DNA from: Micromonospora sp. KC606
GTDB taxonomy: Bacteria > Actinomycetota > Actinomycetes > Mycobacteriales > Micromonosporaceae
Assembly (NCBI RefSeq): GCF_004348675.1
Contig: NZ_SMKN01000031.1
Location: 1 to 40,960 of the forward strand
Reading direction: 5' to 3'
Length of the DNA: 40,960 nt
This document shows positions 15,354-23,755 of the stretch, in pieces. Positions within the stretch are counted from its first letter, which is position 1. The number at the start of each line of letters is the position of its first letter. Below the pieces are notes generated by a model that ran no database searches, had not been told where the DNA came from, and saw only the letters and a program-made list of their open reading frames with translations. The position numbers and the translations under genes were made by a program.

Positions 15354-16067
15354 TCAGCGGCGGGGGCGGCGTGTGCCGGCGTGCAACTCGGCAGCCAGTT
15401 CGGCGTCCAGGTCGGCGCTCACGGCGCCGCCGAGGCCGGCGTCCAGCGCCGCCGGCCGGACCTTCGGTTGCGGGAACATCGGCTCGGCGGCGGTCGCCGG
15501 CTCCCGCCGGTCGGGTGGCTGGGCTTCCTCCAGTTCGGTGACCGACTCGGCCAGTTCGGCGACCGGGTCCATCTCGGCCATCGTGTCCCACTCGTCGCGG
15601 GGCAGGCCGTGCCAGGTCTGCGCGGCGTGCGCGGGGACGGGCTGGAAGACGAAGGTCCGGTACGACCAGAAGCGGAACAAGGTCGCCAGCAGGACGCCGC
15701 ACGTCTTCGCCACGTTGAGCGCGAGCAGGCCGTGCACACCGAGGCCGTACTTGGCGACGGCGAGGACGCCCAGCTCGATCAGCAGACCCGCGCCGTTGAA
15801 GAGGAAAAACAGGACGTATTCGCGCTGAACCGCCGCTTTCGGGCGATCACGGTACGTCCAGTGCCGATTCATCAGATAGGAGCTGATCGTGGCCACGATG
15901 GTCGCGACGACCGTCGCCTTCAGTTGGCCATTGACGAAAACCGTGAGTGCCAGGGCATTGAACACCGCGTAATTGATGACGGTGTTGACGCCTCCGACGA
16001 TGCCGAATTTGAGCGCCTCGTTGATGAACTTCTGCCAGCGCTCGGGCAGCAGACGGACAAGACGCAT
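15354..16067 (-). CDS. GtrA-family membrane protein with long C-terminal tail
   Basis: A 237-aa protein. Four membrane spans within residues ~20-135 carry the GtrA signatures KFGIVGGVNTVINYAVF, SSYLMNRHWTYR and LLATLFRFWSYRTFVF. GtrA proteins are thought to flip undecaprenyl-phosphate-linked sugars for glycosylation of cell-wall polymers. Past residue ~145 a hydrophilic tail of about 95 residues, rich in Ala/Glu/Pro, extends beyond the usual family length. I chose the ATG at 16067, with AAGG 8 nt upstream; a GTG 9 nt earlier is possible. A second GtrA gene lies directly upstream on the same strand. Confidence 0.88.
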   Translation of the reverse strand: MRLVRLLPERWQKFINEALKFGIVGGVNTVINYAVFNALALTVFVNGQLKATVVATIVATISSYLMNRHWTYRDRPKAAVQREYVLFFLFNGAGLLIELGVLAVAKYGLGVHGLLALNVAKTCGVLLATLFRFWSYRTFVFQPVPAHAAQTWHGLPRDEWDTMAEMDPVAELAESVTELEEAQPPDRREPATAAEPMFPQPKVRPAALDAGLGGAVSADLDAELAAELHAGTRRPRR

Positions 16068-16131
16068 GCGGAACACCTTAGGGCAGTGGTCGGGAGCCGG
16101 CGGATCCCGGCCGGACGGGATGGGCGGTAGG

Positions 16132-16680
16132 TCACGCCCTCGACGGTGGGTCGTCCACCGCCTCCGGAACCGGGGGGATTCCCGCTTCCACGAAGACGAA
16201 CCGTCGATACGACCAGAACCGGAACAGCGTCCCGAGGCCGGTGCCGACGACGAAGCTGGCGATGTTGTCCGCCACGGCGGTCTGGAACACCCCGGGCCAG
16301 ATGCTGCCCAGGCCGTATCGGCTGATCGCCAGGCAGGCCACCGCGATGCCGAGACCCACCGCGTTGAAGAAGAAGAAGAGCGCGTACTCGCGGGCCGGAT
16401 GGGAGCGCAGCCGGTGGCGCCACGTCCAGAACCGGTTGCCCAGGAAGGCCAGGGTCGCCGCCACCAGGGTCGAGATCGCCTTCGCGGTGACCGGCGGGAC
16501 GCCCCGACCGATGGCCAGGTAGTTGAAGAGGGCGAAGTCCACGAGGAACGCGATGCCGCCCACGGTGGCGAACTTGCTCAGCTCGCGGACGAGGTGACCG
16601 AAACGGTTCAGCAGTGTGCTGACCAGACCCGAGGGGGTCTGCGGAGGCCCTGGTTGGTCTCCGGTCGTCGTCACGGCCAC
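16132..16680 (-). CDS. GtrA-family membrane protein (second copy)
   Basis: A 182-aa protein with four spans and the same markers as its neighbour: KFATVGGIAFLVDFALFNYL, LAFLGNRFWTWRHR, EYALFFFFNAVGLGI and GTLFRFWSYRRFVFVE. Putative lipid-linked sugar flippase. The start is uncertain: GTG at 16680 or 16674 gives a normal-length protein, while the open frame extends to 16851 without family similarity. With the copy downstream it forms a tandem pair 64 bp apart. Confidence 0.85.
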   Translation of the reverse strand: MAVTTTGDQPGPPQTPSGLVSTLLNRFGHLVRELSKFATVGGIAFLVDFALFNYLAIGRGVPPVTAKAISTLVAATLAFLGNRFWTWRHRLRSHPAREYALFFFFNAVGLGIAVACLAISRYGLGSIWPGVFQTAVADNIASFVVGTGLGTLFRFWSYRRFVFVEAGIPPVPEAVDDPPSRA

Positions 16681-16976
16681 CTGCCGAGCGTACCGGTTGA
16701 GGGCTGCGCGGACGCGGAGCAACCGCGAGCCGTCCGGGAACGCGGGCGCGGTGCGCGCCGCGCCGCGGCGACCCCGGTGGCGGACGGTGGCTGTGTTGTC
16801 ACTCCTCGCGTTCCCTTCATTCCCCGCGGGTCCGATTTTCGGCGGCGTCACCGGATGTCTGGTTTCTTCCCCTGTCGTCGTCCTTCTGGGGGGTGACGAC
16901 AGTTGGCCGCAGGATTTGCGTGAAACTGCGCGCCGAAGCGGGTATTAGCTCGCGATGCCGCAACCGGGCCGAACCT

Positions 16977-16992
16977 TGTGCAGTTCTTCACA
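16977..16992. promoter_or_regulatory. CRP-like operator upstream of pckG
   Basis: TGTGCAGTTCTTCACA matches the actinobacterial CRP consensus TGTGA-N6-TCACA at 9 of 10 fixed positions. With one more base each side the arms read TTGTG/CACAA. Its centre is about 53 bp before the predicted transcription start, a usual activating position. Confidence 0.6.
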
Positions 16993-17002
16993 ACCAGTCC
17001 CA

Positions 17003-17031
17003 CTGACTGAAAGGCCCGCCCGGTTTACGCT
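17003..17031 (+). promoter_or_regulatory. pckG promoter
   Basis: CTGACT (17003-17008) and TACGCT (17026-17031) are separated by 17 bp. The leader would be about 90 nt. The whole 16681-17130 interval otherwise holds no supported gene; a small inverted repeat CTGTCGTC/GACGACAG lies at 16872-16902. Confidence 0.6.
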
Positions 17032-17130
17032 GAGCGCAATCCCAGGTTTCCACGAAGGCGACGCGGCCCGCGTCCGCCGAGACTCGTGCATCCCATAGAT
17101 CGGTCAGCGTCGACCACGAGGAGATGTGTC

Positions 17131-18975
17131 ATGGTTGCTCCGGCTGTTGTGCGGGGTATCGATCAGGCCCCGACGACCCACCCCAAGCTGCTCGCCTGGG
17201 TCAGAGAAGTCGCGGAACTGACCACCCCCGAGCGGGTGGTGTGGGTTGACGGGTCCGATGAGGAGTGGCGGCGCCTCACCGACGAGCTTGTCGACAAGGG
17301 GACGTTGATCCGGCTCAACCCCGAGAAGAAGCCCAACTCGTTCTACGCCCGGACGGACCCGACGGACGTCGCCCGGGTCGAGGAGCGCACCTTCATCTGC
17401 TCCGTCGACGAGGCGGACGCCGGCCCCACCAACAACTGGTTGGCGCCCGCGGAGATGAAACGGACGATGAAGCAGTTGTACCGCGGTTGCATGCGCGGGC
17501 GCACCATGTACGTCATTCCGTTCTGCATGGGCCCGGTCGAGGCCGAGAAACCGATGTTCGGCGTCGAGATCACCGACAGCCCGTACGTGGTCGCCTCGAT
17601 GCGCATCATGACCCGGATGGGGACGACGGTCCTGGAGGCGATGGGCGACGACGCCGACTTCGTGCACGCGCTGCACTCCATCGGCGCCCCGCTCGCTGCC
17701 GGCCGGCAGGACGTGGCCTGGCCCTGCAACGAGACGAAGTACATCTCGCACTTCCCGGAGACCCGGGAGATCTGGTCCTTCGGCTCCGGCTACGGCGGCA
17801 ACTCGCTGTTGGGCAAGAAGTGCTACTCGCTGCGGATCGCCAGCGTGATGGGCCGGGACGAGGGCTGGCTCGCCGAGCACATGCTGATCCTCAAGATCAC
17901 CTCGCCGGCGGGCGGGGTCTACCACATCGCCGGCGCGTTCCCGTCCGCCTGCGGCAAGACCAACCTCGCCATGCTGGAGCCGACCATCCCGGGCTGGAAG
18001 GTCGAGACCATCGGCGACGACATCGCCTGGATGCGGTTCGGTCCGGACGGCCGCCTCTACGCGATCAACCCGGAGTACGGTCTCTTCGGCGTCGCGCCGG
18101 GCACCGACTGGAAGACCAACGGCAACGCGATGCGGACGCTGGAGCGTGGCAACTCGGTCTTCACCAACGTGGCCCTCACCGACGACGGCGACGTCTGGTG
18201 GGAGGGCATGGGTGATCCGCCGGCGCACCTGACCGACTGGAAGGGCAACGACTGGACGCCGGAGAGCGAAAGCCTCTCCTCGCACGCGAACAGCCGGTTC
18301 TGCACTCCGATCACGCAGTGCCCGATTCTGGCCGACGACTACTTCGACCCGAACGGCGTGCCCATCGACGCGATCCTGTTCGGTGGCCGCCGCCGGGACA
18401 CCATCCCACTGGTCACCGAGGCCCGCGACTGGGTGCACGGCGTCTACCTGGGCGCCACGCTCTCCTCGGAGACCACCGCCGCCGCCTCCGGCGCGGTCGG
18501 CGTGGTCCGTCGCGACCCGATGGCGATGCTGCCGTTCATCGGCTACCACGCCGGCGACTACTTCCGGCACTGGATCGAGATGGGCAAGGGCGTCGACGGC
18601 GACGAGTCGAAGCTGCCAAAGATCTACTACGTCAACTGGTTCCGCAAGGACGCCGAGGGCGACTTCCTCTGGCCCGGCTTCGGCGAGAACTCCCGGGTGC
18701 TCAAGTGGATCATCGAGCGGATCGAGGGCCGGGCCGAGGCCGTCGAGACCCCGATCGGCATGGTGCCGGCGCAGGACGCGCTCGACGTCGAGGGTCTGGA
18801 CATGACCCCCGAGGACGTCCGGATCGCCCTCAAGGTCGACCCGGACGAGTGGCGCGAGGAACTGCCGCTGGTCACCGAGTGGTTCGAGAAGTTCGGCGAC
18901 AAGCTGCCGGGCGTTCTCTGGGCCGAGCTGGACGCGCTGCGGGCCCGGCTGGACGCGGAGCAGCCCCGGCGGTAG
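17131..18975 (+). CDS. pckG: Phosphoenolpyruvate carboxykinase (GTP)
   Basis: A 614-aa GTP-type PEPCK that converts oxaloacetate and GTP to PEP, CO2 and GDP, the entry step of gluconeogenesis. Diagnostic segments are [13 protein letters not shown] (nucleotide loop with the reactive Cys), [11 protein letters not shown] (metal binding), the substrate loop [18 protein letters not shown], and [14 protein letters not shown]. Length is typical. I chose the ATG at 17131 with GAGGAG 7 nt upstream; the frame extends 15 codons further back without similarity. A CRP-like site and a good promoter precede it, suggesting catabolite control. Confidence 0.98.
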   Translation: MVAPAVVRGIDQAPTTHPKLLAWVREVAELTTPERVVWVDGSDEEWRRLTDELVDKGTLIRLNPEKKPNSFYARTDPTDVARVEERTFICSVDEADAGPTNNWLAPAEMKRTMKQLYRGCMRGRTMYVIPFCMGPVEAEKPMFGVEITDSPYVVASMRIMTRMGTTVLEAMGDDADFVHALHSIGAPLAAGRQDVAWPCNETKYISHFPETREIWSFGSGYGGNSLLGKKCYSLRIASVMGRDEGWLAEHMLILKITSPAGGVYHIAGAFPSACGKTNLAMLEPTIPGWKVETIGDDIAWMRFGPDGRLYAINPEYGLFGVAPGTDWKTNGNAMRTLERGNSVFTNVALTDDGDVWWEGMGDPPAHLTDWKGNDWTPESESLSSHANSRFCTPITQCPILADDYFDPNGVPIDAILFGGRRRDTIPLVTEARDWVHGVYLGATLSSETTAAASGAVGVVRRDPMAMLPFIGYHAGDYFRHWIEMGKGVDGDESKLPKIYYVNWFRKDAEGDFLWPGFGENSRVLKWIIERIEGRAEAVETPIGMVPAQDALDVEGLDMTPEDVRIALKVDPDEWREELPLVTEWFEKFGDKLPGVLWAELDALRARLDAEQPRR

Positions 18976-19012
18976 GTGTGCCGGTTGCCCGTACCGGGCA
19001 CCATCGGATCCC

Positions 19013-19876
19013 ATGAGGACGGCCGCCGCGACCCCGCAGGTCCGGCGGCCGTCCGCCGTCCGGGCGCTCACCACGCTGCTCGCCGCCACGGCCGCTGCCA
19101 CCGTCGTGGTCGAGCTGCTCAACTGGTGGTACGCCCCGGAGCAGGAGTTCGGGCTGGCCGTACGCACCGGTTGGGCGATGCTGCGCTCGGTGGGATTCCT
19201 GGTGCTGATCGGGCACGTCAACCGCGGTCGTGCCGTGGCGAAACCGCTCGGGCTGATCCTGGCCGTCACCACCGTCTTCGCGGTCGGCCGGCTGGTGGTG
19301 CCCCGCGAGGGGGTGCCACCGCTGCCCGGCCTGCTCGGCTTCGCCCTGCTCGCCGCGCTCTGCGCGGCCTTGGTCTGGCTGCTCCACCGCTCGGACGCGG
19401 TCGCCGAGCACCTGGTCCGGCACCGAAGGGGCCTGGTCCTCACCGGCGGGACGATCTCCTGGCGGGAGATCGCGCCGAAACGGCCCCCGGTCACCGGTTG
19501 GCTGCTCACCAGCCGGGTCGCCGCCTTCACGTACAGCCCGCTGATGCTGGTGCCAGCACTGGTCGCCGGCGGCGCCGTCCTGGACGGCCGGCCCGCTGCC
19601 GTCCCGGCGGTGCTGCTCTGGTTCCTCGCCGGCATCGCGGTCAGCTACCTGGTGCTCTTCTGCACCGCATTCCTGATGCGCGACCGGCGCTGGGCCCGCA
19701 CGCTGCTGGTGGCGATCACCCTGGGCGTGCTCGCCGTCGACCTGCCGCTGTGCTGGTGGCTGCTCGGCGTCGACGGGTTGGTCCGCGACGGCGCCCCGCT
19801 GGTCGCCGCCGCCGTCCTGGCCCTGTACGGCCTGCGCCGCGCCGCCCGCGCCGAAACCACCTCGCTTCCCACCTGA
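19013..19876 (+). CDS. Polytopic membrane protein, unknown
   Basis: A 287-aa protein with about seven or eight hydrophobic segments between residues 17 and 280 and a short basic N-terminus. Between spans 4 and 5 is a soluble loop (about residues 125-165) with HRRGLVLTGGTISWREIAPK. I see no catalytic motif and recognise no family. It starts 37 bp after the pckG stop on the same strand and could share its transcript. Confidence 0.75.
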   Translation: MRTAAATPQVRRPSAVRALTTLLAATAAATVVVELLNWWYAPEQEFGLAVRTGWAMLRSVGFLVLIGHVNRGRAVAKPLGLILAVTTVFAVGRLVVPREGVPPLPGLLGFALLAALCAALVWLLHRSDAVAEHLVRHRRGLVLTGGTISWREIAPKRPPVTGWLLTSRVAAFTYSPLMLVPALVAGGAVLDGRPAAVPAVLLWFLAGIAVSYLVLFCTAFLMRDRRWARTLLVAITLGVLAVDLPLCWWLLGVDGLVRDGAPLVAAAVLALYGLRRAARAETTSLPT

Positions 19877-19900
19877 ACACGCCCCCGCTGCACCCCGCCT

Positions 19901-20012
19901 CGCCTCGCCCGCCGGCCGCCGGCCCTCGCCTCGCCCGCCGGCCGCCGGCCCTCGCCTCGCCCGCCGGCCGCCGGCCCTCGCCTCGCCCGCCGGCCGCCGG
20001 CCGCCGGCCCTC
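19901..20012 (+). repeat. Four tandem copies of a 26-bp GC-rich repeat
   Basis: Units start at 19901, 19927, 19953 and 19979, each beginning CGCCTCGCCCGCCGG. The first three are identical; the last carries a 7-nt extension. Almost only G and C, with self-complementary CCGGCCGCCGG cores. There is no gene in 19877-20260; this repeat and the motifs after it fill the gap. Confidence 0.9.
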
Positions 20013-20014
20013 AG

Positions 20015-20104
20015 TTTGCGGCAAGTGGTGCTTTCCAGTCGCGGGATGGCCACGGTTTGCCGCATGTGAAGAATGGCGTGGTGTCCGGGCCACGGTTTGC
20101 CGCA
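20015..20104. promoter_or_regulatory. Three TTTGC(C/G)GCA elements
   Basis: TTTGCGGCAA occurs at 20015-20024. An exact 16-bp repeat, GCCACGGTTTGCCGCA, occurs at 20049-20064 and 20089-20104, spaced 40 bp start to start. The core is near palindromic. These are possible binding sites upstream of the reductase gene, or part of a dispersed repeat. Confidence 0.45.
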
Positions 20105-20260
20105 AGTTGGGCGGGTTGCTGCGAGAGGGGGCGGCGCTGGCGAGTTCCGGATCGGCGCGGTACCTGGCCCGTGCCGGTCGGTGGTCCTGCGGGGCAGGAT
20201 GAGACTCGGCCTGGCGTGCGCGGTGGGTGGGACGGCGGCGAACCCGGGGAGGGACGCGGA

Positions 20261-21388
20261 GTGGACGACGAGTTCGACGTGATCGTGGTGGGGGCGGGGC
20301 CGGCCGGCTCGGCGGCGGCCCTGGCCGCCCGCCGCGCCCGGGCCCGGGTGCTGTTGCTGGACCGGGCCGACTTCCCCCGCGACAAGGCCTGCGGGGACGG
20401 CGTCGCCGCGCACGCGCTGGACGTCCTCGCCGAGCTGGGGGTGGCCGACGCGGTGGCCGGGTACCCTCCGCTGCCGGCGTTGCGCCTGGTTGGACCGTGC
20501 GGGGAAGAGGTCGCCAGGGCGCTGCCCCGGCCCGCGTACACGGTGCCCCGGACGGTGTTGGACGCCCGATTGGTGGCGGCGGCGGTGCGGGCCGGGGCGG
20601 TGCTGCGCCGGCACACGGTCCGCCGGGTCGAGCTGCGCGGTGACCGGGTGGTGCTGGACGGCGTTCTCGCCGCCCGGGCACTCGTCGGCGCCGACGGGGC
20701 CGGCTCGGTGGTCCGTCGGGCGCTCGGCCACCCGGTCAACCCGGACCGGCACCTGGCGCTGGCCATCCGGGGGTACGCCCCGGCGCTGCCCGGCCCGCCC
20801 GAGCAACTCATCATCACCTCGGCCGCGCGCTGGCCGGCGTACGCCTGGTCCTTCCCGATCGGTGACGGACGTGCGAACGTCGGGTACGGGGAGGTGCTGC
20901 GCGGCGAGCCGCTCAGCCGCGCGTACCTGCTCGACCGGCTCGCCGCGCTGCTGCCGGCCACCGACCCGGCGACGGTCACCGACCTGCGGGCGCACCACCT
21001 GCCGCTGTCGACGCACCGGCCGGCGCCCGGCCGGGGCCGGGCGGTGCTGGCCGGAGACGCACTCTCGTTGATCAATCCGTTCACCGGCGAAGGGATCTTC
21101 TACGCCCTGCTCTCCGGCGCGCTGGCGGGCGCGGCGGCTGCGGGCTCGCCCGGCCGGGCCGCCGACCGGTACGCCGCCGTGTTGCGCCGGCGACTCGGTA
21201 CCCACCTGCGCCACAGCTCGGTGGCGGCCTGGCTGGCCCGGCACCGCCGGATCGTCGACGCCGCCGTCCGGGGGGCCCGTCGCGACGACCGGGTCTACGC
21301 GACGGTCGTCGAGCTGGGCCTCGGCGACGGCCGGCTGGACGCGCGGACCCTCGCGATGATCGGTGCCGGTCTCTTGGCCCGGAGTTAA
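20261..21388 (+). CDS. Geranylgeranyl-reductase-family FAD oxidoreductase
   Basis: A 375-aa flavoprotein. The N-terminal FAD-binding segment is DVIVVGAGPAGSAAALAARR, followed by FPRDKACGDGVAAHALDVL, the family's PR-x-K-x-CGDG signature. ALVGADGAGSVVRR and AVLAGDALSLINPFTGEGIF form the second FAD motif. Members reduce isoprenoid double bonds, such as those of menaquinone or geranylgeranyl chains. I chose the GTG at 20261 with GGGGAGGG upstream. A cis-prenyltransferase starts 46 bp downstream, which fits an isoprenoid role. The exact substrate is unknown. Confidence 0.9.
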   Translation: MDDEFDVIVVGAGPAGSAAALAARRARARVLLLDRADFPRDKACGDGVAAHALDVLAELGVADAVAGYPPLPALRLVGPCGEEVARALPRPAYTVPRTVLDARLVAAAVRAGAVLRRHTVRRVELRGDRVVLDGVLAARALVGADGAGSVVRRALGHPVNPDRHLALAIRGYAPALPGPPEQLIITSAARWPAYAWSFPIGDGRANVGYGEVLRGEPLSRAYLLDRLAALLPATDPATVTDLRAHHLPLSTHRPAPGRGRAVLAGDALSLINPFTGEGIFYALLSGALAGAAAAGSPGRAADRYAAVLRRRLGTHLRHSSVAAWLARHRRIVDAAVRGARRDDRVYATVVELGLGDGRLDARTLAMIGAGLLARS

Positions 21389-21420
21389 CCACCCAGCTCA
21401 CCATCGTCGGACCGGGTCGC

Positions 21421-21426
21421 TACCCT
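21421..21426 (+). promoter_or_regulatory. -10 box upstream of cis-prenyltransferase
   Basis: TACCCT, 8 nt before the ATG (5 nt before an in-frame GTG at 21432). Confidence 0.4.
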
Positions 21427-21434
21427 GCAAGGTG

Positions 21435-22205
21435 ATGACTCTGCGGAAACTTCTCTACTCCGTCTACGAGCGCCGGCTGACGGCGAAGCTCGCAGGCCGG
21501 CCGGTGCCCCGGCACGTCGGGGTGATGTGCGACGGCAACCGCAGGTGGGCGCGGGAGATGGGGCTCGTCGACCCGAACGACGGGCACCGGATGGGCGCCG
21601 AGCGGATCAAGGAGCTGCTGCGTTGGTGCGACGCCGCGGGCGTGGGTCACGTGACGCTGTGGCTGCTCTCCACCGACAATCTCTCCCGTCCGGCGGAGGA
21701 GCTGGACCCGCTGTTGCAGATCATCGAGGATCTGACCACCGAGCTGGCCGAGGAGGGCAACCCCTGGCGGCTGCGGATGGTCGGGGCGCTGGACGTGCTG
21801 CCGGCGCAGCATGCCCATGCTCTCAAGGCCGCCGAGGAGCGCACCCGGGAACGCGCCGGCGGCGCGCAGGTCAACATCGCCGTCGGTTACGGCGGGCGGC
21901 GCGAGATCGCCGACGCGGTGCGCTCGCTGCTGCTGGAGCACGCGGCGAAGGGCGGCACCATCGAGGAGCTGGCCGGCTCGCTGGATGTCGACCACATCTC
22001 GGAGCACCTGTACACCAGGGGTCTGCCGGACCCGGATCTGATCATCCGGACCAGCGGTGAGCAGCGCGTGTCGGGCTTCATGATGTGGCAGTCGGCCCAC
22101 TCGGAGTTCTACTTCTGTGAGCTCAACTGGCCGGACTTCCGCCGCGTCGACTTCCTGCGCGCCCTGCGTTCGTACGCCACCCGGCAGCGCCGCTTCGGGA
22201 TCTGA
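21435..22205 (+). CDS. cis-Prenyltransferase (isoprenyl transferase)
   Basis: A 256-aa Z-type prenyltransferase of the UppS superfamily, condensing isopentenyl diphosphate onto an allylic diphosphate. Seen are HVGVMCDGNRRWAREMG with the catalytic Asp, the LWLLSTDNLSRP segment, VNIAVGYGGRREIADAVR, and IIRTSGEQRVSGFMMWQSAH with the conserved Arg/Ser. The N-terminal LLYSVYERRL and the SGEQR-(L/V)-SGF variant resemble M. tuberculosis Rv1086, the short-chain Z-farnesyl diphosphate synthase, more than the main UppS (Rv2361c). Product length is therefore an open question. The ATG at 21435 is preferred; there is no good Shine-Dalgarno. Confidence 0.93.
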   Translation: MTLRKLLYSVYERRLTAKLAGRPVPRHVGVMCDGNRRWAREMGLVDPNDGHRMGAERIKELLRWCDAAGVGHVTLWLLSTDNLSRPAEELDPLLQIIEDLTTELAEEGNPWRLRMVGALDVLPAQHAHALKAAEERTRERAGGAQVNIAVGYGGRREIADAVRSLLLEHAAKGGTIEELAGSLDVDHISEHLYTRGLPDPDLIIRTSGEQRVSGFMMWQSAHSEFYFCELNWPDFRRVDFLRALRSYATRQRRFGI

Positions 22206-22241
22206 CCCCCGCGCCGCCGTGCTGGCGCCTCCCCGCTGGTC

Positions 22242-22297
22242 GATCATGAAGTTGCCGGCGGCCTGGATCCACCCGGGCTGCCGCCAACTGCGTGATC
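22242..22297. terminator. Inverted repeat between convergent genes
   Basis: Arms GATCATGAAGTTGCC...GGC (22242-22262) and GCCGCCAACTGCGTGATC (22280-22297) are imperfect complements around a 17-nt loop. The element lies between the ends of the cis-prenyltransferase and otsB genes and probably stops transcription from both sides. Confidence 0.55.
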
Positions 22298-22321
22298 ACC
22301 GGACCGGGTGGGGTAGGTGGG

Positions 22322-23146
22322 TCAGGTGAGGTGGTGGAGGGCTCGGGTGAGGAAGTCGCCGAGGGCGGCGGGGGAGTCGATGGTGAGGTCGGCGGCCTCG
22401 GCCACCTCCTGACCGGTCTCCGGGTTCGCCACCGCCACGCAGACGCCGAGGAAGTCGGGATCACCGGCGGCCCGGGCACGCAACGCCGCGAACGCCTTGA
22501 TGTCGGAGACGTCGTCGCCGAAGTACCAGGCGCCGCCCGCGGTGCGGACCACCTCGCCGATGACCAGGCCCTTGTCCCGGTCCACCGGCGGCTTCAGCTC
22601 CAGCACCATCCGGCCGGCCTGCACCTTCAGGCCGAGCTGTTCGGCCTGCGCCCGACCCCACCGCTCGACCTGCGGGCCCAGCCCCGGCGCGGTGCGCCAG
22701 TGCAACGCGACGCTCAGCCGCTTGTACTCCACCAGCGTGCCGGCGGGCAGTTCGGCGCGGGCCAGGTCGGCCAGCTCGGCCATGGTCGGCACCCAGGGCA
22801 GGGCGGCGGGCTCGGTCACCGTGGGGCCCCCGGAGTGGCTGTGCTCCAGGCCGTACAAACCGTAGAGGTCGATGCCGGCCAGGCCCCCCAGGTGGTCGCG
22901 GAGGAAGTCCACCGGGCGTGCCGAGACGATCGCCACCCGCTGCACCACGGGGGCCAGCGCCTCCAGCGCGGCGAGCACCTTCGGCGCGGGCTGCACGGCG
23001 GTGGGGTCGTCGTCCACCGGCGCGAGGGTGCCGTCGAAGTCGAAGAAGAGCACGATGTCGGACACCCGTGCGGCAGTGGCACGCCACGCGTGCTCGGCGT
23101 CCAACGGGGTCCTCGGCGGCTGGTTGCCCAGATTCAACGGCGGCAC
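22322..23146 (-). CDS. otsB: Trehalose-6-phosphate phosphatase
   Basis: A 274-aa HAD-superfamily phosphatase that releases trehalose from trehalose-6-phosphate. HAD motif I is FFDFDGTLAPVDDDP, with the nucleophile Asp and acid/base Asp. Motif II is in VAIVSARPVDFLRDHLGG. YGLYGLEHS is the family cap entrance. LELKPPVDRDKG supplies motif III Lys, and YFGDDVSDIKAF is motif IV. I chose the GTG at 23146 because TACGCT stands 7 nt upstream, giving a leaderless start; an ATG at 23179 would lie upstream of that box. No otsA is in the window. Confidence 0.92.
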   Translation of the reverse strand: MPPLNLGNQPPRTPLDAEHAWRATAARVSDIVLFFDFDGTLAPVDDDPTAVQPAPKVLAALEALAPVVQRVAIVSARPVDFLRDHLGGLAGIDLYGLYGLEHSHSGGPTVTEPAALPWVPTMAELADLARAELPAGTLVEYKRLSVALHWRTAPGLGPQVERWGRAQAEQLGLKVQAGRMVLELKPPVDRDKGLVIGEVVRTAGGAWYFGDDVSDIKAFAALRARAAGDPDFLGVCVAVANPETGQEVAEAADLTIDSPAALGDFLTRALHHLT

Positions 23147-23153
23147 GCGCGAC

Positions 23154-23159
23154 AGCGTA
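23154..23159 (-). promoter_or_regulatory. -10 box of leaderless otsB promoter
   Basis: TACGCT on the minus strand, 7 nt before the GTG. Confidence 0.55.
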
Positions 23160-23240
23160 CCCCGGCGTGGGCGGGTCATTCGTGGCTGTGAGATGACACC
23201 TTGACACCGCCGGGATGGGCGTTCGCGGCACAACGGGGGG

Positions 23241-23594
23241 TCAGCGTTCGGCGGCTCCCCGGCCCCGTCGCCCGAACGGCACCACCGCCGCGTCCTGGCT
23301 GTTGCTGAGCAGGTAGCCCTCGACGAAGCCGGTGTTCCGGTCGCCGGTGTGTGCCTCGATCTCGTTGAGTCGCGCCACCAGGAACTCGGTCAGGGCGCTG
23401 ACCCGGTCGTTGAGCCGCTCGTGCAACTCGGCGAGCACGGCCAGGACCACCGCCGTGCCGGCGGTGGTCGCCGCGAAGACATTGACGACCAGAGGAAGCT
23501 GCTCGCCCTCGACCGCGCTGATCACCATGTTGGCGGTCACACACGATGTCACCGACACCGTCGCGACCACGACCGCCCACCACTTCAGGGTCAT
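23241..23594 (-). CDS. Small two-span membrane protein, unknown
   Basis: A 117-aa protein with hydrophobic segments at about residues 4-24 and 34-57, followed by a helical, charged region (ELHERLNDRVSALTEFLVAR) that may form a coiled coil. I chose the ATG at 23594 because AAGGAGGGG lies 8 nt upstream. I recognise no family. It lies between otsB and an XRE regulator on the same strand. Confidence 0.7.
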   Translation of the reverse strand: MTLKWWAVVVATVSVTSCVTANMVISAVEGEQLPLVVNVFAATTAGTAVVLAVLAELHERLNDRVSALTEFLVARLNEIEAHTGDRNTGFVEGYLLSNSQDAAVVPFGRRGRGAAER

Positions 23595-23755
23595 GGACAG
23601 ACCCCTCCTTCTGTCCCGCAGGGCTGGGTTCGGCCTTGTCCCGTCCCCCGCCGACGACGAGCCCAAGCAGTACGAATAGGGACGCTAGCGTGCCTTCTCC
23701 GCGTTCGTGGCGGAACGATCAGGTTCCGCCCGTCGTTCTTTCGCCATCTGAGGAA

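Noticed and set aside
17104..19635. 843-aa frame opposite pckG
   Set aside because: A shadow of pckG; no start signal and no recognisable domain.
19901..20012. CRISPR-like array
   Set aside because: The units are directly adjacent without unique spacers and only four in number; it is a simple tandem repeat.
18872..21244. 790-aa frame through the tandem repeat and the reductase gene
   Set aside because: It spans three unrelated regions and arises from stop-poor GC-rich DNA.
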